A stretch of 55,188 nucleotides of DNA from Weissella confusa (lineage in GTDB: Bacteria; Bacillota; Bacilli; Lactobacillales; Lactobacillaceae), in the NCBI RefSeq assembly GCF_004766315.1, contig NZ_PVSN01000051.1, positions 1 to 55,188 on the forward strand. The letters run 5' to 3'. Made by a program: the position numbers and the translations under genes. The notes beneath the pieces were generated by a model. That model saw only the letters and a program-made list of their open reading frames with translations. It did no database searches and was not told the origin of the DNA. Position 1 is the stretch's first letter, and the number at the start of each line of letters is the position of its first letter. This document shows, piece after piece, positions 25,092 through 34,074 of the stretch.

Positions 25092-26273
25092 TTATCCCTT
25101 CAAAGCAACGTATTGCTTCAAACGGTTAACGGCTTCCGTTAGGTCTTCAGTTGAGGCTGCGTATGACAAACGTACGTAGCCTTCACCGCCGGCACCAAAG
25201 ATTGAACCTGGTGCGATACCTAGCTTCACCGTTTCTGCCAAATCAATGACAAATTCCATGTCGTTCGTGTTCAACGTCGCTGGAATCTTGGCAAAGATAT
25301 AGAAGGCACCACCTGGTTGTGCGGCTGTAAAACCAGCTTCCGCCAAGCCAGCCATGACCAAGTCACGACGTTGCTTATACGTATCACGCATATCAATGGC
25401 GTCCTGACGACCATTACGCAATGCCTCTTCAGCAGCTGCCATCATTGGACCAGGTGCCGTCGTTACCAAGAATTGGTGCATCTTGCCGACGTGGGCCATC
25501 AACGTCGCTGGACCAGCCACATAACCAATACGGTAGCCTGTCATAGCATGAGACTTTGACAAACCGCTAATCAAAATGGTTTGATCTGGTAGCAATGATG
25601 CCATTGAAACGTGATCACCATCGTAAACCAACTCAGCGTAAATCTCATCTGAGAAGACCAACATGTTGTGAGCCTTTAGAATTGCGGCGATTGCCTCAAT
25701 TTGCTCAGCTGAGTACGTCACGCCAGTTGGGTTTGATGGGTAGTTAAACAAGATAGCCGTGGCATCTGGGTTTTCAGCCAGCGTTGCTTCCAACTTTTCT
25801 GGCGTCAACACAAAATCAGGTGCCGTGTTAATGCCCACGACATCAAGACCGATAATGTCAGCAATCGCTTCATACATTGGGAATGTTGGCGTTGGGATAA
25901 TAATCTTCTCCCCCGCGTTCAACAAGCCATTCATCGTTGCAAACAATGCTTCTGAAGCACCAACCGTCACGACAACTTCGCCATTTGGGTTGTAACTTGG
26001 TGCATCAAATCGCTCCACCAAGTAATCAGAAATTGCTTCACGCAAACTCAAGTGACCGTGTGGTGCGGCGTAGTGTGAATCATCAGCATCAATAGCGGCC
26101 TTCGTAGCCGCCTTAATGTGATCAGGCACCGCAAAATCAGGCTCGCCTAGCGTCAACTTGATGATGCCATCAATGGCTGAAAACTTTTGATCAATCACAC
26201 GGATTGGTGATGGCAAAATCTTGGCAAGCTCCTTGTTATAACGGTTTGCAAGGGCTGGATTTACTTCTGGCAT
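25092..26273 (-). CDS. patA: N-acetyl-L,L-diaminopimelate aminotransferase (PatA-like)
   Basis: PLP enzyme of 393 residues expected to convert N-acetyl-2-amino-6-oxopimelate to N-acetyl-LL-DAP in the acetyl branch of lysine synthesis. Features: KLTLGEPDFAVPDHIK, VTVGASEALF, FNYPSNPTGVTYS, FSDEIYAELVYD, and the PLP lysine in ISGLSKSHAMTGYRIGY, with YVRLSYAAS near the end. AAAGGAG precedes the start. The role is given mainly by its place between dapB and asd in a complete acetyl-DAP operon; the paralogue at 10897 has nearly the same motifs. Confidence 0.88.
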   Translation of the reverse strand: MPEVNPALANRYNKELAKILPSPIRVIDQKFSAIDGIIKLTLGEPDFAVPDHIKAATKAAIDADDSHYAAPHGHLSLREAISDYLVERFDAPSYNPNGEVVVTVGASEALFATMNGLLNAGEKIIIPTPTFPMYEAIADIIGLDVVGINTAPDFVLTPEKLEATLAENPDATAILFNYPSNPTGVTYSAEQIEAIAAILKAHNMLVFSDEIYAELVYDGDHVSMASLLPDQTILISGLSKSHAMTGYRIGYVAGPATLMAHVGKMHQFLVTTAPGPMMAAAEEALRNGRQDAIDMRDTYKQRRDLVMAGLAEAGFTAAQPGGAFYIFAKIPATLNTNDMEFVIDLAETVKLGIAPGSIFGAGGEGYVRLSYAASTEDLTEAVNRLKQYVALKG

Positions 26274-26336
26274 GTCAGTCTCCTTTGGCTCTCAGGCCAT
26301 TCTTTTTTCTTAAGCCTCGCTGGACTTGGGCAACAA

Positions 26337-27077
26337 TTACAATAGGTGTTCTAGACCGACTACCAGCCCATCGATTTGATGAACCTGACGAATAGCTAGC
26401 GCAACGCCCCCCATAAATGATGTGCGTGTAAATGACGTTTGCTTCAAACGTAGCGTTTCACCTGGCGCACCAAAGATGACTTCTTCTTCGGCAACGTAGC
26501 CTGGCAAACGAACGGCGTGCACGGGCACGTTATCAATAACTTCACCACGGGTCGCATCATGTTGGCGTTGTGCCACTGGTTCAGCTTCACGGGCAGCCGC
26601 AATTTTTGCAGCCGTCGCTTTGGCCGTGCCAGATGGTGCATCCAACTTATGCGGATTGTGAATTTCGATAATTTCAGCATCCGGCATATACTTGGCTGCC
26701 TGCTCAGCAAATTGCATCAGCAAAACAGCTGACAATGAGAAGTTTGGCACAATAATCGCATGACGATTATACTTCTGTGCCAGGTGTCCCAATTGCGTCA
26801 CGTCTTCAGCGGACAACCCACTGGTACCAACAACCAGATCATAACCATGAGACAACGCATAAGTCGCATTATCAAAGGCTGATTCAGGTTGCGTCACATC
26901 CACCCAAACATCGGCTGGCGTGTCGATCTCGTCCAGTTCAGTATACACGGAAATGGGACTTTCATGAAGCGTTGCTGAGAGAATTCCCACTAATTCTAAA
27001 TCTGGTTGTTCAGCAATGAGCGATTGGATTTCCAGCCCCATTTTACCAAAGCCACCGGCTAATAAAACTGTTGTCAT
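26337..27077 (-). CDS. dapB: 4-Hydroxy-tetrahydrodipicolinate reductase
   Basis: Enzyme of 246 residues that reduces hydroxy-tetrahydrodipicolinate to tetrahydrodipicolinate with NAD(P)H. It has the Rossmann loop GGFGKMG at the N terminus, VGTSGLS, and the DapB signature EIIEIHNPHKLDAPSGTA, where the Lys and the His of the motif act in catalysis. The start lies two bases after the dapA stop, showing tight coupling. Confidence 0.93.
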   Translation of the reverse strand: MTTVLLAGGFGKMGLEIQSLIAEQPDLELVGILSATLHESPISVYTELDEIDTPADVWVDVTQPESAFDNATYALSHGYDLVVGTSGLSAEDVTQLGHLAQKYNRHAIIVPNFSLSAVLLMQFAEQAAKYMPDAEIIEIHNPHKLDAPSGTAKATAAKIAAAREAEPVAQRQHDATRGEVIDNVPVHAVRLPGYVAEEEVIFGAPGETLRLKQTSFTRTSFMGGVALAIRQVHQIDGLVVGLEHLL

Positions 27078-27079
27078 GT

Positions 27080-27958
27080 TTAATCGTCCTTTTCATTGAG
27101 TGTCGCTTGCACATCCGCCAATTCAGCGTCCGTTAATGGCAAAATTGGCAAACGTGTCGTGTTTTCGATTTCGCCACGTTGTGCCAATACTGCTTTGACT
27201 GGCGCTGGGGATGGGTAGCGGAAGAACGCGTTCATGCGTGGCGTTAACCAACGTTGCAAGCGTCCTGCTGTTTCGATATTACCGTCCGCAACCGCCACAA
27301 ACAAGTCCGCCATTTCGCGACTATATACGTGAGCAGCCACTGAAATCGTTCCCGTTGCGCCGACCGCCTTGGCCGCCAACGTTTGGGCATCCTCCCCAGT
27401 GTAAACTGCAAAATCAGCTGGTGTGTGACCAACCAAGAATGCCAAATCATCAATCGTAGTTACTTGCTTAACCGCATTAATCATTGGATGTTGGGCCAAC
27501 GTTACGACAGAGTCATTCGTTAGTCCCACCGCTGAGCGCCCCGGAATGTTATACAGCATTACCGGCACGCTTGATGCGTCAGCAATCGCCGTAAAGTGGG
27601 CAATCATCCCCGCCTGACTTGGCTTATTGTAATAAGGCGTCACCGCCAACAAGCCATCGACACCAGGAATGGCGCTCACTTCCTTAGCCAACGCCACTGA
27701 ATGTGCCGTGTTATTATCACCAACATTAGCAACCACCACGCCACGCTCGCCGATATGAGCAGCGAAATGCGTATACAACGCAATTTTTTCGTCATGCGTT
27801 AGCGTTGGTGATTCACCTGTTGTGCCCCCGATGACAAATCCTTGGGTTCCCTCATGCAACAACCGATCTGCTAGTCGGTCTAATGCCACATAATCAATTT
27901 GGTCATTCGCCGTAAATGGCGTAATAATTGCGGTAATTAATTCAATATTTTCGTACAT
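27080..27958 (-). CDS. dapA: 4-Hydroxy-tetrahydrodipicolinate synthase
   Basis: Aldolase-type barrel of 292 residues that condenses pyruvate with aspartate semialdehyde, the first committed lysine step. GGTTGESPTL binds pyruvate, YYNKPSQAGM and LYNIPGRSAVGL carry the conserved Tyr and Arg, and the Schiff-base lysine is in INAVKQVT. ATG 27958 with GGGGAAGAG is preferred over the GTG one codon upstream. It is 10 bases from the dapL stop. Confidence 0.93.
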   Translation of the reverse strand: MYENIELITAIITPFTANDQIDYVALDRLADRLLHEGTQGFVIGGTTGESPTLTHDEKIALYTHFAAHIGERGVVVANVGDNNTAHSVALAKEVSAIPGVDGLLAVTPYYNKPSQAGMIAHFTAIADASSVPVMLYNIPGRSAVGLTNDSVVTLAQHPMINAVKQVTTIDDLAFLVGHTPADFAVYTGEDAQTLAAKAVGATGTISVAAHVYSREMADLFVAVADGNIETAGRLQRWLTPRMNAFFRYPSPAPVKAVLAQRGEIENTTRLPILPLTDAELADVQATLNEKDD

Positions 27959-27968
27959 CACTCTTCCC

Positions 27969-29114
27969 CTATTGCGCCATGCGCCATGTTAAGTAACCCG
28001 TTATCGCATTCACACCTGGCTGAATGGCCGCTTCATTTGGTGATAACCCTGCTTCATGTAAACTATGCGATGCATCATCGACACCAAGCCAGAACATCGT
28101 CCCTGGAATTTGGTGTAACAAATAACCAAAATCTTCCCCGGTCATAGCTGGGGCAATGTCCGTGTAATCAACGTCAGGTGCGTTGGTCATATAATCAATG
28201 AATAATTGTGTTGTGGTCGGATCATTTTCAACCGGTAGATAGCCACCTTGGATTAAGGATAAATCCGCGGTCACACCATATGTCGTTTCGATGCCGGCAA
28301 CGATGTCGCGCACGCGTTGTTGCATCATTTCAATGTCTGTTTGGCGGAAAGCCCTAATTGTGCCATCCAAGTGCGCCGTTTCAGCAATCACATTACCAAT
28401 CGTCCCGGCATGGAACGTCCCCAACGTCACAACGCCACCGCGAACTGGATCAACATTGCGTGACACAATCGTCTGAATCGCCGATACAAACACTGCCCCT
28501 GCCACAATTGCGTCGGTCGCTTGATGTGGAAATGCGGCGTGCCCACCACGACCAGTAAACGTGACGTGAATTTCCGTTGTCCCGGCAAACAGCGTACCCA
28601 TGTGACTCGCAATTTGACCAGCTGGTAAGCCAGGATGATCATGCAAGCCGTAGAATTCATCAGGGCGCCAGTCTCCCGTAAAGGCCCCTGCTTCATACAC
28701 ACGTCGTCCACCATAATCTGACTCTTCAGCCGGTTGGAAGAAGAAAATTAAATTATCCTTCGGTTGATGCGTGGCAAAGTATGCCAGCACACCAAGCCCG
28801 ACTGTCATATGCATATCGTGTCCGCAGGCATGCATCACACCTTCATTTGTCGAAGCGAACGGCAATCCGGTCGCTTCGGTGATTGGCAAGGCGTCGATAT
28901 CGGCGCGATACCCAATGGTCCGGGTCGGATTTGTGCCAGCCAGGCGCACCAACAAAGCCGTTGGCACCTCAGGTATTTCACGAATCGTCATGAAATCCGT
29001 TTTGAATGTTTCGATAACGTTTTTCAAATACGCATGCGTTTGCGTTTCGTGTAAGGCTAGTTCGGGGATTTGATGCAAATCACGTCGAATTTTGATTAAA
29101 TCTAGTGTCGTCAT
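27969..29114 (-). CDS. dapL: N-acetyldiaminopimelate deacetylase (M20 family)
   Basis: Metallohydrolase of 381 residues that removes acetyl from N-acetyl-LL-DAP. The metal-binding motif is HACGHDMHMT; FQPAEESDYGG carries the catalytic glutamates, YGLHDHPGLPAG and FTGRGGHAAFPH the conserved histidines, and the C-terminal MTGEDFGYLL a further ligand. Note that the symbol dapL is also used elsewhere for an unrelated DAP aminotransferase. Its position between dapH and dapA separates it from generic M20 aminoacylases such as HipO. Confidence 0.9.
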   Translation of the reverse strand: MTTLDLIKIRRDLHQIPELALHETQTHAYLKNVIETFKTDFMTIREIPEVPTALLVRLAGTNPTRTIGYRADIDALPITEATGLPFASTNEGVMHACGHDMHMTVGLGVLAYFATHQPKDNLIFFFQPAEESDYGGRRVYEAGAFTGDWRPDEFYGLHDHPGLPAGQIASHMGTLFAGTTEIHVTFTGRGGHAAFPHQATDAIVAGAVFVSAIQTIVSRNVDPVRGGVVTLGTFHAGTIGNVIAETAHLDGTIRAFRQTDIEMMQQRVRDIVAGIETTYGVTADLSLIQGGYLPVENDPTTTQLFIDYMTNAPDVDYTDIAPAMTGEDFGYLLHQIPGTMFWLGVDDASHSLHEAGLSPNEAAIQPGVNAITGYLTWRMAQ

Positions 29115-29131
29115 ATGCTACCCCTGTTTCA

Positions 29132-29845
29132 TTAATCCAAATTACGTAATGCATCAACTAATGCTGTCTTCGCACTCGTTTGGGCATCGATTTCCTTGAT
29201 TACGCGCGCTGGCACCCCAGCTACCACTGTGTTCGCAGGGACGTCCTTCGTGACAATCGCACCAGCCGCAACCACCGCGTTGTCACCTACTTGAACCCCT
29301 TCAATCACAACCGCATTCGCACCAATCAACACGTTATCGCCAATGCGCACCGGTTGTGCTGAAGCTGGTTCAACCACCCCAGCCAGTACGGCACCTGCAC
29401 CAACGTGACTGTGCGCCCCAACAATGGCACGGCCACCAAGTACAGCACCCATATCAATCATCGTACCAGGTCCAATTTCAGCGCCGATGTTAATAATGGC
29501 TCCCATCATAATGACGGCGTTCGCGCCAATTTCGACTTGATCACGAATAACGGCACCCGGTTCAATACGGGCTGGCACACCATCGTAATTAAGCAACGGC
29601 ACACCAGAGTTGCGAGCCAACAATTCCACGTGTTGATTCGTGATTTGGTCGGCATGCGCCGCCAATACCGGCGCAATTTCGTTATAGTCACCAATAACGG
29701 TCCCCGTGCGCGTTTCAATAAATGCTTGGACCGTTTCTGGCCAAACGATATCGGCCAAGTCCCCCGCTAATGTCACGCGTGCTGGCGTTTGCTTGGGTGC
29801 AGTTGCAATGAAATTAATGATTGATTGTGCGTCTAATTCTGCCAT
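29132..29845 (-). CDS. dapH: Tetrahydrodipicolinate N-acetyltransferase
   Basis: Trimeric left-handed beta-helix acyltransferase of 237 residues, the length usual for DapH of Firmicutes. After a short alpha/beta N-terminal domain come hexapeptide repeats such as [19 protein letters not shown] and [17 protein letters not shown]. It transfers acetyl from acetyl-CoA to tetrahydrodipicolinate, which defines the acetyl (not succinyl) branch here. AGAGG precedes the ATG. Confidence 0.92.
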   Translation of the reverse strand: MAELDAQSIINFIATAPKQTPARVTLAGDLADIVWPETVQAFIETRTGTVIGDYNEIAPVLAAHADQITNQHVELLARNSGVPLLNYDGVPARIEPGAVIRDQVEIGANAVIMMGAIINIGAEIGPGTMIDMGAVLGGRAIVGAHSHVGAGAVLAGVVEPASAQPVRIGDNVLIGANAVVIEGVQVGDNAVVAAGAIVTKDVPANTVVAGVPARVIKEIDAQTSAKTALVDALRNLD

Positions 29846-29863
29846 GTTATGACCTCTTTCTTC

Positions 29864-31150
29864 CTATAAGTAGTGGCGATCTAGTCGCACGATATCTTGG
29901 TAGCTTTCACGTTCAACAACCACCCTCGCTTCACCGTTTTCAACAAAGACAACAGCGGGACGTGGGTTGCGGTTATAGTTGGATGCCATCGAGTAACCAT
30001 ATGCCCCGGTTGCCAGAACGGCGAGGACATCCCCAGCCTTCGTCTTTGGCAACGCCTGCTCCCAAACCAGCACATCCCCTGATTCACAGTACTTACCAGC
30101 AACACGAACGACTTCTTCAGTTGGTGCATCTGGTTGGTTAACCAACACCGCTTCGTACTTGGCTTGGTACAAAGCAGGACGAATATTGTCACCCATCCCA
30201 CCATCAACAGCTAGGTATGAACGAATGCCTGGCACATCTTTACGTGAGCCAATCGTGTACAAACTCATACCTGCTGGACCAACAATTGAACGACCTGGTT
30301 CAATCCAGACGGCTGGCATTGGCATCCCATATTCAGTCGTCTTTTCAGCAATCGTATCGATAATTGCTGCTACGAAATCAGATGCTGGAATCGGTTCGTC
30401 ATCTTCGGTATATCGAATGCCGAAACCACCACCGGTGTTAATCACCTTCGGATTGAAGCCCCATTCATGAACCAAATCAACCAGCTTTGTGGCTGCCATT
30501 TGGAAACCAGTCACATCGAAGATTTGTGACCCGATGTGTGCGTGAACACCCAACACATTGAAGTGCGGATCAGCTAATGCTTCTTGCAATGCCGCTTGGG
30601 CTTGGCCACTATTCACATCAAAGCCAAACTTACTATCCGTTTGACCTGTCGAAATGTAATCGTGCGTGTGCGCCTCAACACCTGGCGTAATACGTAATAA
30701 AATGTTTTGCACACGGTCACGTTCAGCCAACAAATCATGAAGCAAATGCAGTTCGAAAAAGTTGTCGACAATAATCGTGCCTAGATTGTTCTCAATCGCC
30801 ATCACAAGTTCTTCTTCAGACTTGTTATTACCATTGAAAGAGACATCGCTCATTGGGAAGTTCGCTTCAAGGGCCGTGTAAATCTCACCACCCGACACAA
30901 CATCAATATGCATCCCTTCTTGGGCAGCCACCTCATACATTGCAACTGTTGCGAAAGCCTTTGAAGCGTATGAGACGGCGTAATCGACCTGGCGTTCTGT
31001 AAAAACGCGCTTGAAGTCACGCATCTGTTGGCGCATTGCTGACACATCGTAGGCATACAAAGGTGTGCCAAATCGTTCTGCTAATTCGTTTGCTTCTACA
31101 CCGCCAACCGTCAAATGGCCGGCAGCATTCGTTTCATATGGTGTTGTCAT
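29864..31150 (-). CDS. lysA: Diaminopimelate decarboxylase
   Basis: PLP enzyme of 428 residues that decarboxylates meso-DAP to L-lysine. The PLP lysine is in SYASKAFATVAM; HIGSQIFDV, NTGGGFGIRY and WIEPGRSIVGPAG follow in order, and the C-terminal barrel has GKYCESGDVL with the active cysteine and TGAYGYSMASNYN. The start at 31150 with GGGGAAA is chosen because the upstream in-frame extension runs into alr. It is 13 bases after the alr stop. Confidence 0.94.
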   Translation of the reverse strand: MTTPYETNAAGHLTVGGVEANELAERFGTPLYAYDVSAMRQQMRDFKRVFTERQVDYAVSYASKAFATVAMYEVAAQEGMHIDVVSGGEIYTALEANFPMSDVSFNGNNKSEEELVMAIENNLGTIIVDNFFELHLLHDLLAERDRVQNILLRITPGVEAHTHDYISTGQTDSKFGFDVNSGQAQAALQEALADPHFNVLGVHAHIGSQIFDVTGFQMAATKLVDLVHEWGFNPKVINTGGGFGIRYTEDDEPIPASDFVAAIIDTIAEKTTEYGMPMPAVWIEPGRSIVGPAGMSLYTIGSRKDVPGIRSYLAVDGGMGDNIRPALYQAKYEAVLVNQPDAPTEEVVRVAGKYCESGDVLVWEQALPKTKAGDVLAVLATGAYGYSMASNYNRNPRPAVVFVENGEARVVVERESYQDIVRLDRHYL

Positions 31151-31163
31151 CTTATTTCCCCTA

Positions 31164-32279
31164 CTAATCTGTAATTTGACGATAAATGCGTTCTTGTAAG
31201 CCAGTTGAAATTTCCCAAGGTGCCAATCCCACATAATCAGCGACATCTTCAAGGCGGTTTTCAACATCACCTTGGCGACCGATAATCGTAACGGTCGTCC
31301 CAATTGGTAATTCACCAGGCAATGAAATCATCATCTGATCCATGGCTAGCTTCCCAACAATTGGACGATTCTCGCTATTCACAATCACTTCAAATCCTTG
31401 CATCTTACGTGGTAGACCGTCACCGTAACCAACCGGCACTGTGCCAATCCACTCGCCTTCTTCGGTGTAGTACGTGTGACCGTAGCTCACACCTTCGCCC
31501 TTGTGGCAACGCTTGACGAAGACCAACTCCGTTTCAAGTGTCATCACCGGCTCCAAATAATCATCATCACGAAGTTCACCAAGCGATGGTTCAACGCCGT
31601 ACACCACCGTACCAGCCCGAATGACATCCGTTGGCATTTCGTCAGCGTGATACATGGCGGCTCCTGAGTTAGCGAGATGAACCAAAGGAGGCATTGGCAG
31701 GCCATCCGTCAACTCGTGCCAGCAGTGCAATTGTTGATGGAAGTAATCTTCCTCTGTCGAATCTGCTTCAGAGAAATGCGTCATGATGCTTTGATAATCA
31801 AAAATGTCATCATGGGCCTTCAAATAGGTAATTGCCGTTTCCAACGTCGCCCGTTCACGGAAGCCGATGCGCCCCATACCGGTATCTACCGCCAAGTTCA
31901 CTTGCAAACGTGGCCCATCAGGACTTAAGTATTCGGCTGCCGTTTCTAACCAAGCAAGCGAACCGACCGTTGCCATCACTTGGTTATCGGCCAACAACTT
32001 CGCATATTGTGGCAACGTAATCCCCAACACCAAGATTGGTGCGGTGATACCTGCTTGGCGTAATGCCAATCCTTCATCCAAAACTGCGACAGCCAATCCA
32101 TCAACGCCACCCGCTAAGGCCGCTTGACTCATGGGTACCAACCCAAAACCATAAGCATTGGCCTTCACTGCCAAAAAAACGAAACTTGCGTGGGCACTTT
32201 CACGAACCTGTTGAACATTGTGCGTGACTGCTGCTTGCGAAATATTAAGACGTGTCGGACGTGTGACTGCTACTACCAT
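31164..32279 (-). CDS. alr: Alanine racemase
   Basis: PLP enzyme of 371 residues that makes D-alanine for the cell wall. The PLP lysine is in FLAVKANAYGFGLV, close to the N terminus as usual; DTGMGRIGFR, HFSEAD, HLANSGAAMYH and the C-terminal catalytic Tyr region VSYGHTYYTEEG follow. The start at 32279 has AGAGGAAA. It is the first gene after the lysine riboswitch, so D-alanine synthesis would be turned down by lysine. Residues are typical of Alr; a lysine racemase activity cannot be ruled out from sequence. Confidence 0.92.
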   Translation of the reverse strand: MVVAVTRPTRLNISQAAVTHNVQQVRESAHASFVFLAVKANAYGFGLVPMSQAALAGGVDGLAVAVLDEGLALRQAGITAPILVLGITLPQYAKLLADNQVMATVGSLAWLETAAEYLSPDGPRLQVNLAVDTGMGRIGFRERATLETAITYLKAHDDIFDYQSIMTHFSEADSTEEDYFHQQLHCWHELTDGLPMPPLVHLANSGAAMYHADEMPTDVIRAGTVVYGVEPSLGELRDDDYLEPVMTLETELVFVKRCHKGEGVSYGHTYYTEEGEWIGTVPVGYGDGLPRKMQGFEVIVNSENRPIVGKLAMDQMMISLPGELPIGTTVTIIGRQGDVENRLEDVADYVGLAPWEISTGLQERIYRQITD

Positions 32280-32318
32280 GATGCTTTCCTCTTTTTCTTT
32301 AGTGTCCGTCGGGCAAAC

Positions 32319-32361
32319 AAAAACGATCAACCGACGGCACTATCGCACTGTCAGTTGATCG
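32319..32361 (-). terminator. Riboswitch expression platform: intrinsic terminator
   Basis: CGATCAACTGAC and GTCGGTTGATCG form a 12-bp stem followed by TTTTTG on the minus strand, 30 bases past the lysine aptamer and 40 bases before alr. It is the expected transcription stop in the lysine-bound state. Confidence 0.9.
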
Positions 32362-32390
32362 CTCGAAAAAGCATTCAAATAGACTGTTAC

Positions 32391-32548
32391 GATAGCTCTC
32401 CGCTGATTTCCAGCGACAGTCCAACAGCTCTTAACTGTTGTCCCAACAAATTAGTTGCGCTAATTCATTTCGGCGACCGCCCCTTTCACTTAACGTCCTT
32501 GCCGGTGCCGGCTCGGTTAAGTTACTCTTGTTGGTCGCAACCTCTATC
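32391..32548 (-). promoter_or_regulatory. Lysine riboswitch (L-box) aptamer
   Basis: In minus-strand order it has GATAGAGGTTGCGACC at the 5' end, the conserved AAGTGAAAGG and GGCGGTCGCCGAA segments, TGTTGGGACAACAG, TGTTGGACTGTCGCTGG and the closing GGAGAGCTATC, which pairs with the 5' GATAG. This order and wording match the lysine riboswitch known from Bacillus lysC. It lies in the leader of the alr-lysA-dap operon, followed by a terminator, so free lysine should switch the whole operon off by early termination. Confidence 0.95.
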
Positions 32549-32566
32549 AATAATTAAGATACGATT

Positions 32567-32595
32567 AGAATACTCCTTAGCATTATGAGTGTCAA
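32567..32595 (-). promoter_or_regulatory. Promoter of the lysine operon
   Basis: TTGACA (32590-32595) and TATTCT (32567-32572) on the minus strand, 17 bases apart, about 20 bases upstream of the aptamer. It is back to back with the aspartokinase promoter. Confidence 0.88.
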
Positions 32596-32598
32596 GGG

Positions 32599-32627
32599 TT
32601 GACTTTTGAGAACTTTTCTTTTTAAAT
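32599..32627 (+). promoter_or_regulatory. Promoter of the aspartokinase gene
   Basis: TTGACT (32599-32604) and TTAAAT (32622-32627), 17 bases apart. The leader to the start codon is only about 30 bases, too short for a riboswitch, so lysC is not under the L-box. Confidence 0.7.
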
Positions 32628-32662
32628 TATCGTCAATTAGCCATTATTCGAAGGAGTTAATC

Positions 32663-34018
32663 ATGAAAGTTGTAAAATTTGGCGGGTCCTCCCTTGCGAA
32701 CGGACCTCAACTCGAAAAAGTTTTAAATGTTATGTTGGCCGATACAGAGCGTAAAATTCTCGTTGTATCAGCGCCAGGCAAGCGTTTCAAAGAAGATATT
32801 AAAGTCACTGATTTATTAAAGACCTACGCGCAACTGACAATTGTTGGCGAAGACACGACCGATATTCAAACGCAGATTTTACAACGTTACCGTGACATCG
32901 TTACTTATTTTGAATTAGAAGAAAATGAGATTCTATCATCCTTATCTGATCAACTTGCGCAATTGAGTCGCATTCACTACCCGTCATTTGATTACTTATA
33001 TGCAGCTTTCATGGGGCATGGCGAATATTTGAATGCACAATTGGTCGCATATGTTCTCCGCGAGCTCGGTCATCCGGCGCAATTTGTGTCACCGCATGAC
33101 CTTGGCTTAACCGTCTCAGGCTCACCTATGGCGGCACGTGTGAACGAAGATAGCTATGACCGCATCGCTGCGTTCACACTCCCTAGTGAAGGCTTGATTG
33201 TTGTCCCTGGTTTCCTTGCCTATACCACTGATGGTTTAATGGCGACATTCAGTCGCGGTGGTTCTGATATTACCGGTGCCATTTTGGCCCGTGGATTCCA
33301 CGCAGATATGTACGAAAACTTCACTGATGTTTCAGCTATCTATGCCGTCGATCCACACATCATCAAAACACCCGCTGCGATTGAAACCATGACCTACCGC
33401 GAGATGCGAGAACTCGCCTACGCCGGTTTCGCCGTTTTTCACGATGAAGCGATTATTCCAGTTATCGAGGCGGATATACCAATTAACGTGAAGAACACGA
33501 ACGAGCCAGATGCACCTGGCACGATGATTGTGCCGGTAGATCAAGTTTCTAATCCAGCGAAGGTCACTGGCATTGCCAGCGACGACCGTTTCGCTGCTTT
33601 GTACCTTCACCGCTACTTGCTTAACAAGGAAGTTGGTTTCACGCTTCGAATTCTGCAAATCTTGGCACGCCACGGTGTAAGTTATGAGCACATGCCATCA
33701 GGTATCGATGACATGACGATTATCTTTGATAAGACCCAGCTCACCCAACCAATTCAGGATGTCATTTGCGCTGAAATTCAAGCCGAAATCGCACCGGACC
33801 ATCTAGAATGGATTGATGATTTTGCGATTATCATGGTGGTTGGCGAAGGTATGCAAAACCGTGTTGGCGCTTTCTCGGAAATCGCAACACCCTTGTCTGA
33901 AGCCGGCATTACGTTGCCGATGATCAACCAGGGTGCCTCACAAATTTCATTGATGCTTGGTGTGAAAGCCAGCCAAGTCAACTACGCCGTCCGCGTTATC
34001 TACGACGCCGTCTTCTAA
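32663..34018 (+). CDS. lysC: Aspartate kinase
   Basis: Enzyme of 451 residues that phosphorylates aspartate, the entry to the lysine and threonine pathways. It begins MKVVKFGGSSLANG (ATP-binding lysine and glycines), followed by FSRGGSDITGAILARG (substrate and phosphate contacts), and ends with two ACT domains (GFTLRILQILARHGVSYEHM; VVGEGMQNRVGAFSEIA, GASQISLMLGV) that in this family bind feedback effectors. It is monofunctional, with no homoserine dehydrogenase domain. ATG 32663 with AAGGAG is used. It is divergent from the lysine operon, so control is more likely allosteric than through the riboswitch. Confidence 0.93.
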   Translation: MKVVKFGGSSLANGPQLEKVLNVMLADTERKILVVSAPGKRFKEDIKVTDLLKTYAQLTIVGEDTTDIQTQILQRYRDIVTYFELEENEILSSLSDQLAQLSRIHYPSFDYLYAAFMGHGEYLNAQLVAYVLRELGHPAQFVSPHDLGLTVSGSPMAARVNEDSYDRIAAFTLPSEGLIVVPGFLAYTTDGLMATFSRGGSDITGAILARGFHADMYENFTDVSAIYAVDPHIIKTPAAIETMTYREMRELAYAGFAVFHDEAIIPVIEADIPINVKNTNEPDAPGTMIVPVDQVSNPAKVTGIASDDRFAALYLHRYLLNKEVGFTLRILQILARHGVSYEHMPSGIDDMTIIFDKTQLTQPIQDVICAEIQAEIAPDHLEWIDDFAIIMVVGEGMQNRVGAFSEIATPLSEAGITLPMINQGASQISLMLGVKASQVNYAVRVIYDAVF

Positions 34019-34027
34019 ATAACAACA

Positions 34028-34066
34028 AAAAGCCGAGAACCTGTTTAAAACAGATTCTCGGCTTTC
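34028..34066. terminator. Bidirectional terminator
   Basis: AAAGCCGAGAA pairs with TTCTCGGCTTT, with an inner CTGTTT/AAACAG stem. It ends lysC (+) and the convergent gene at 34075 (-). Confidence 0.9.
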
Positions 34067-34074
34067 ATTTGTGA

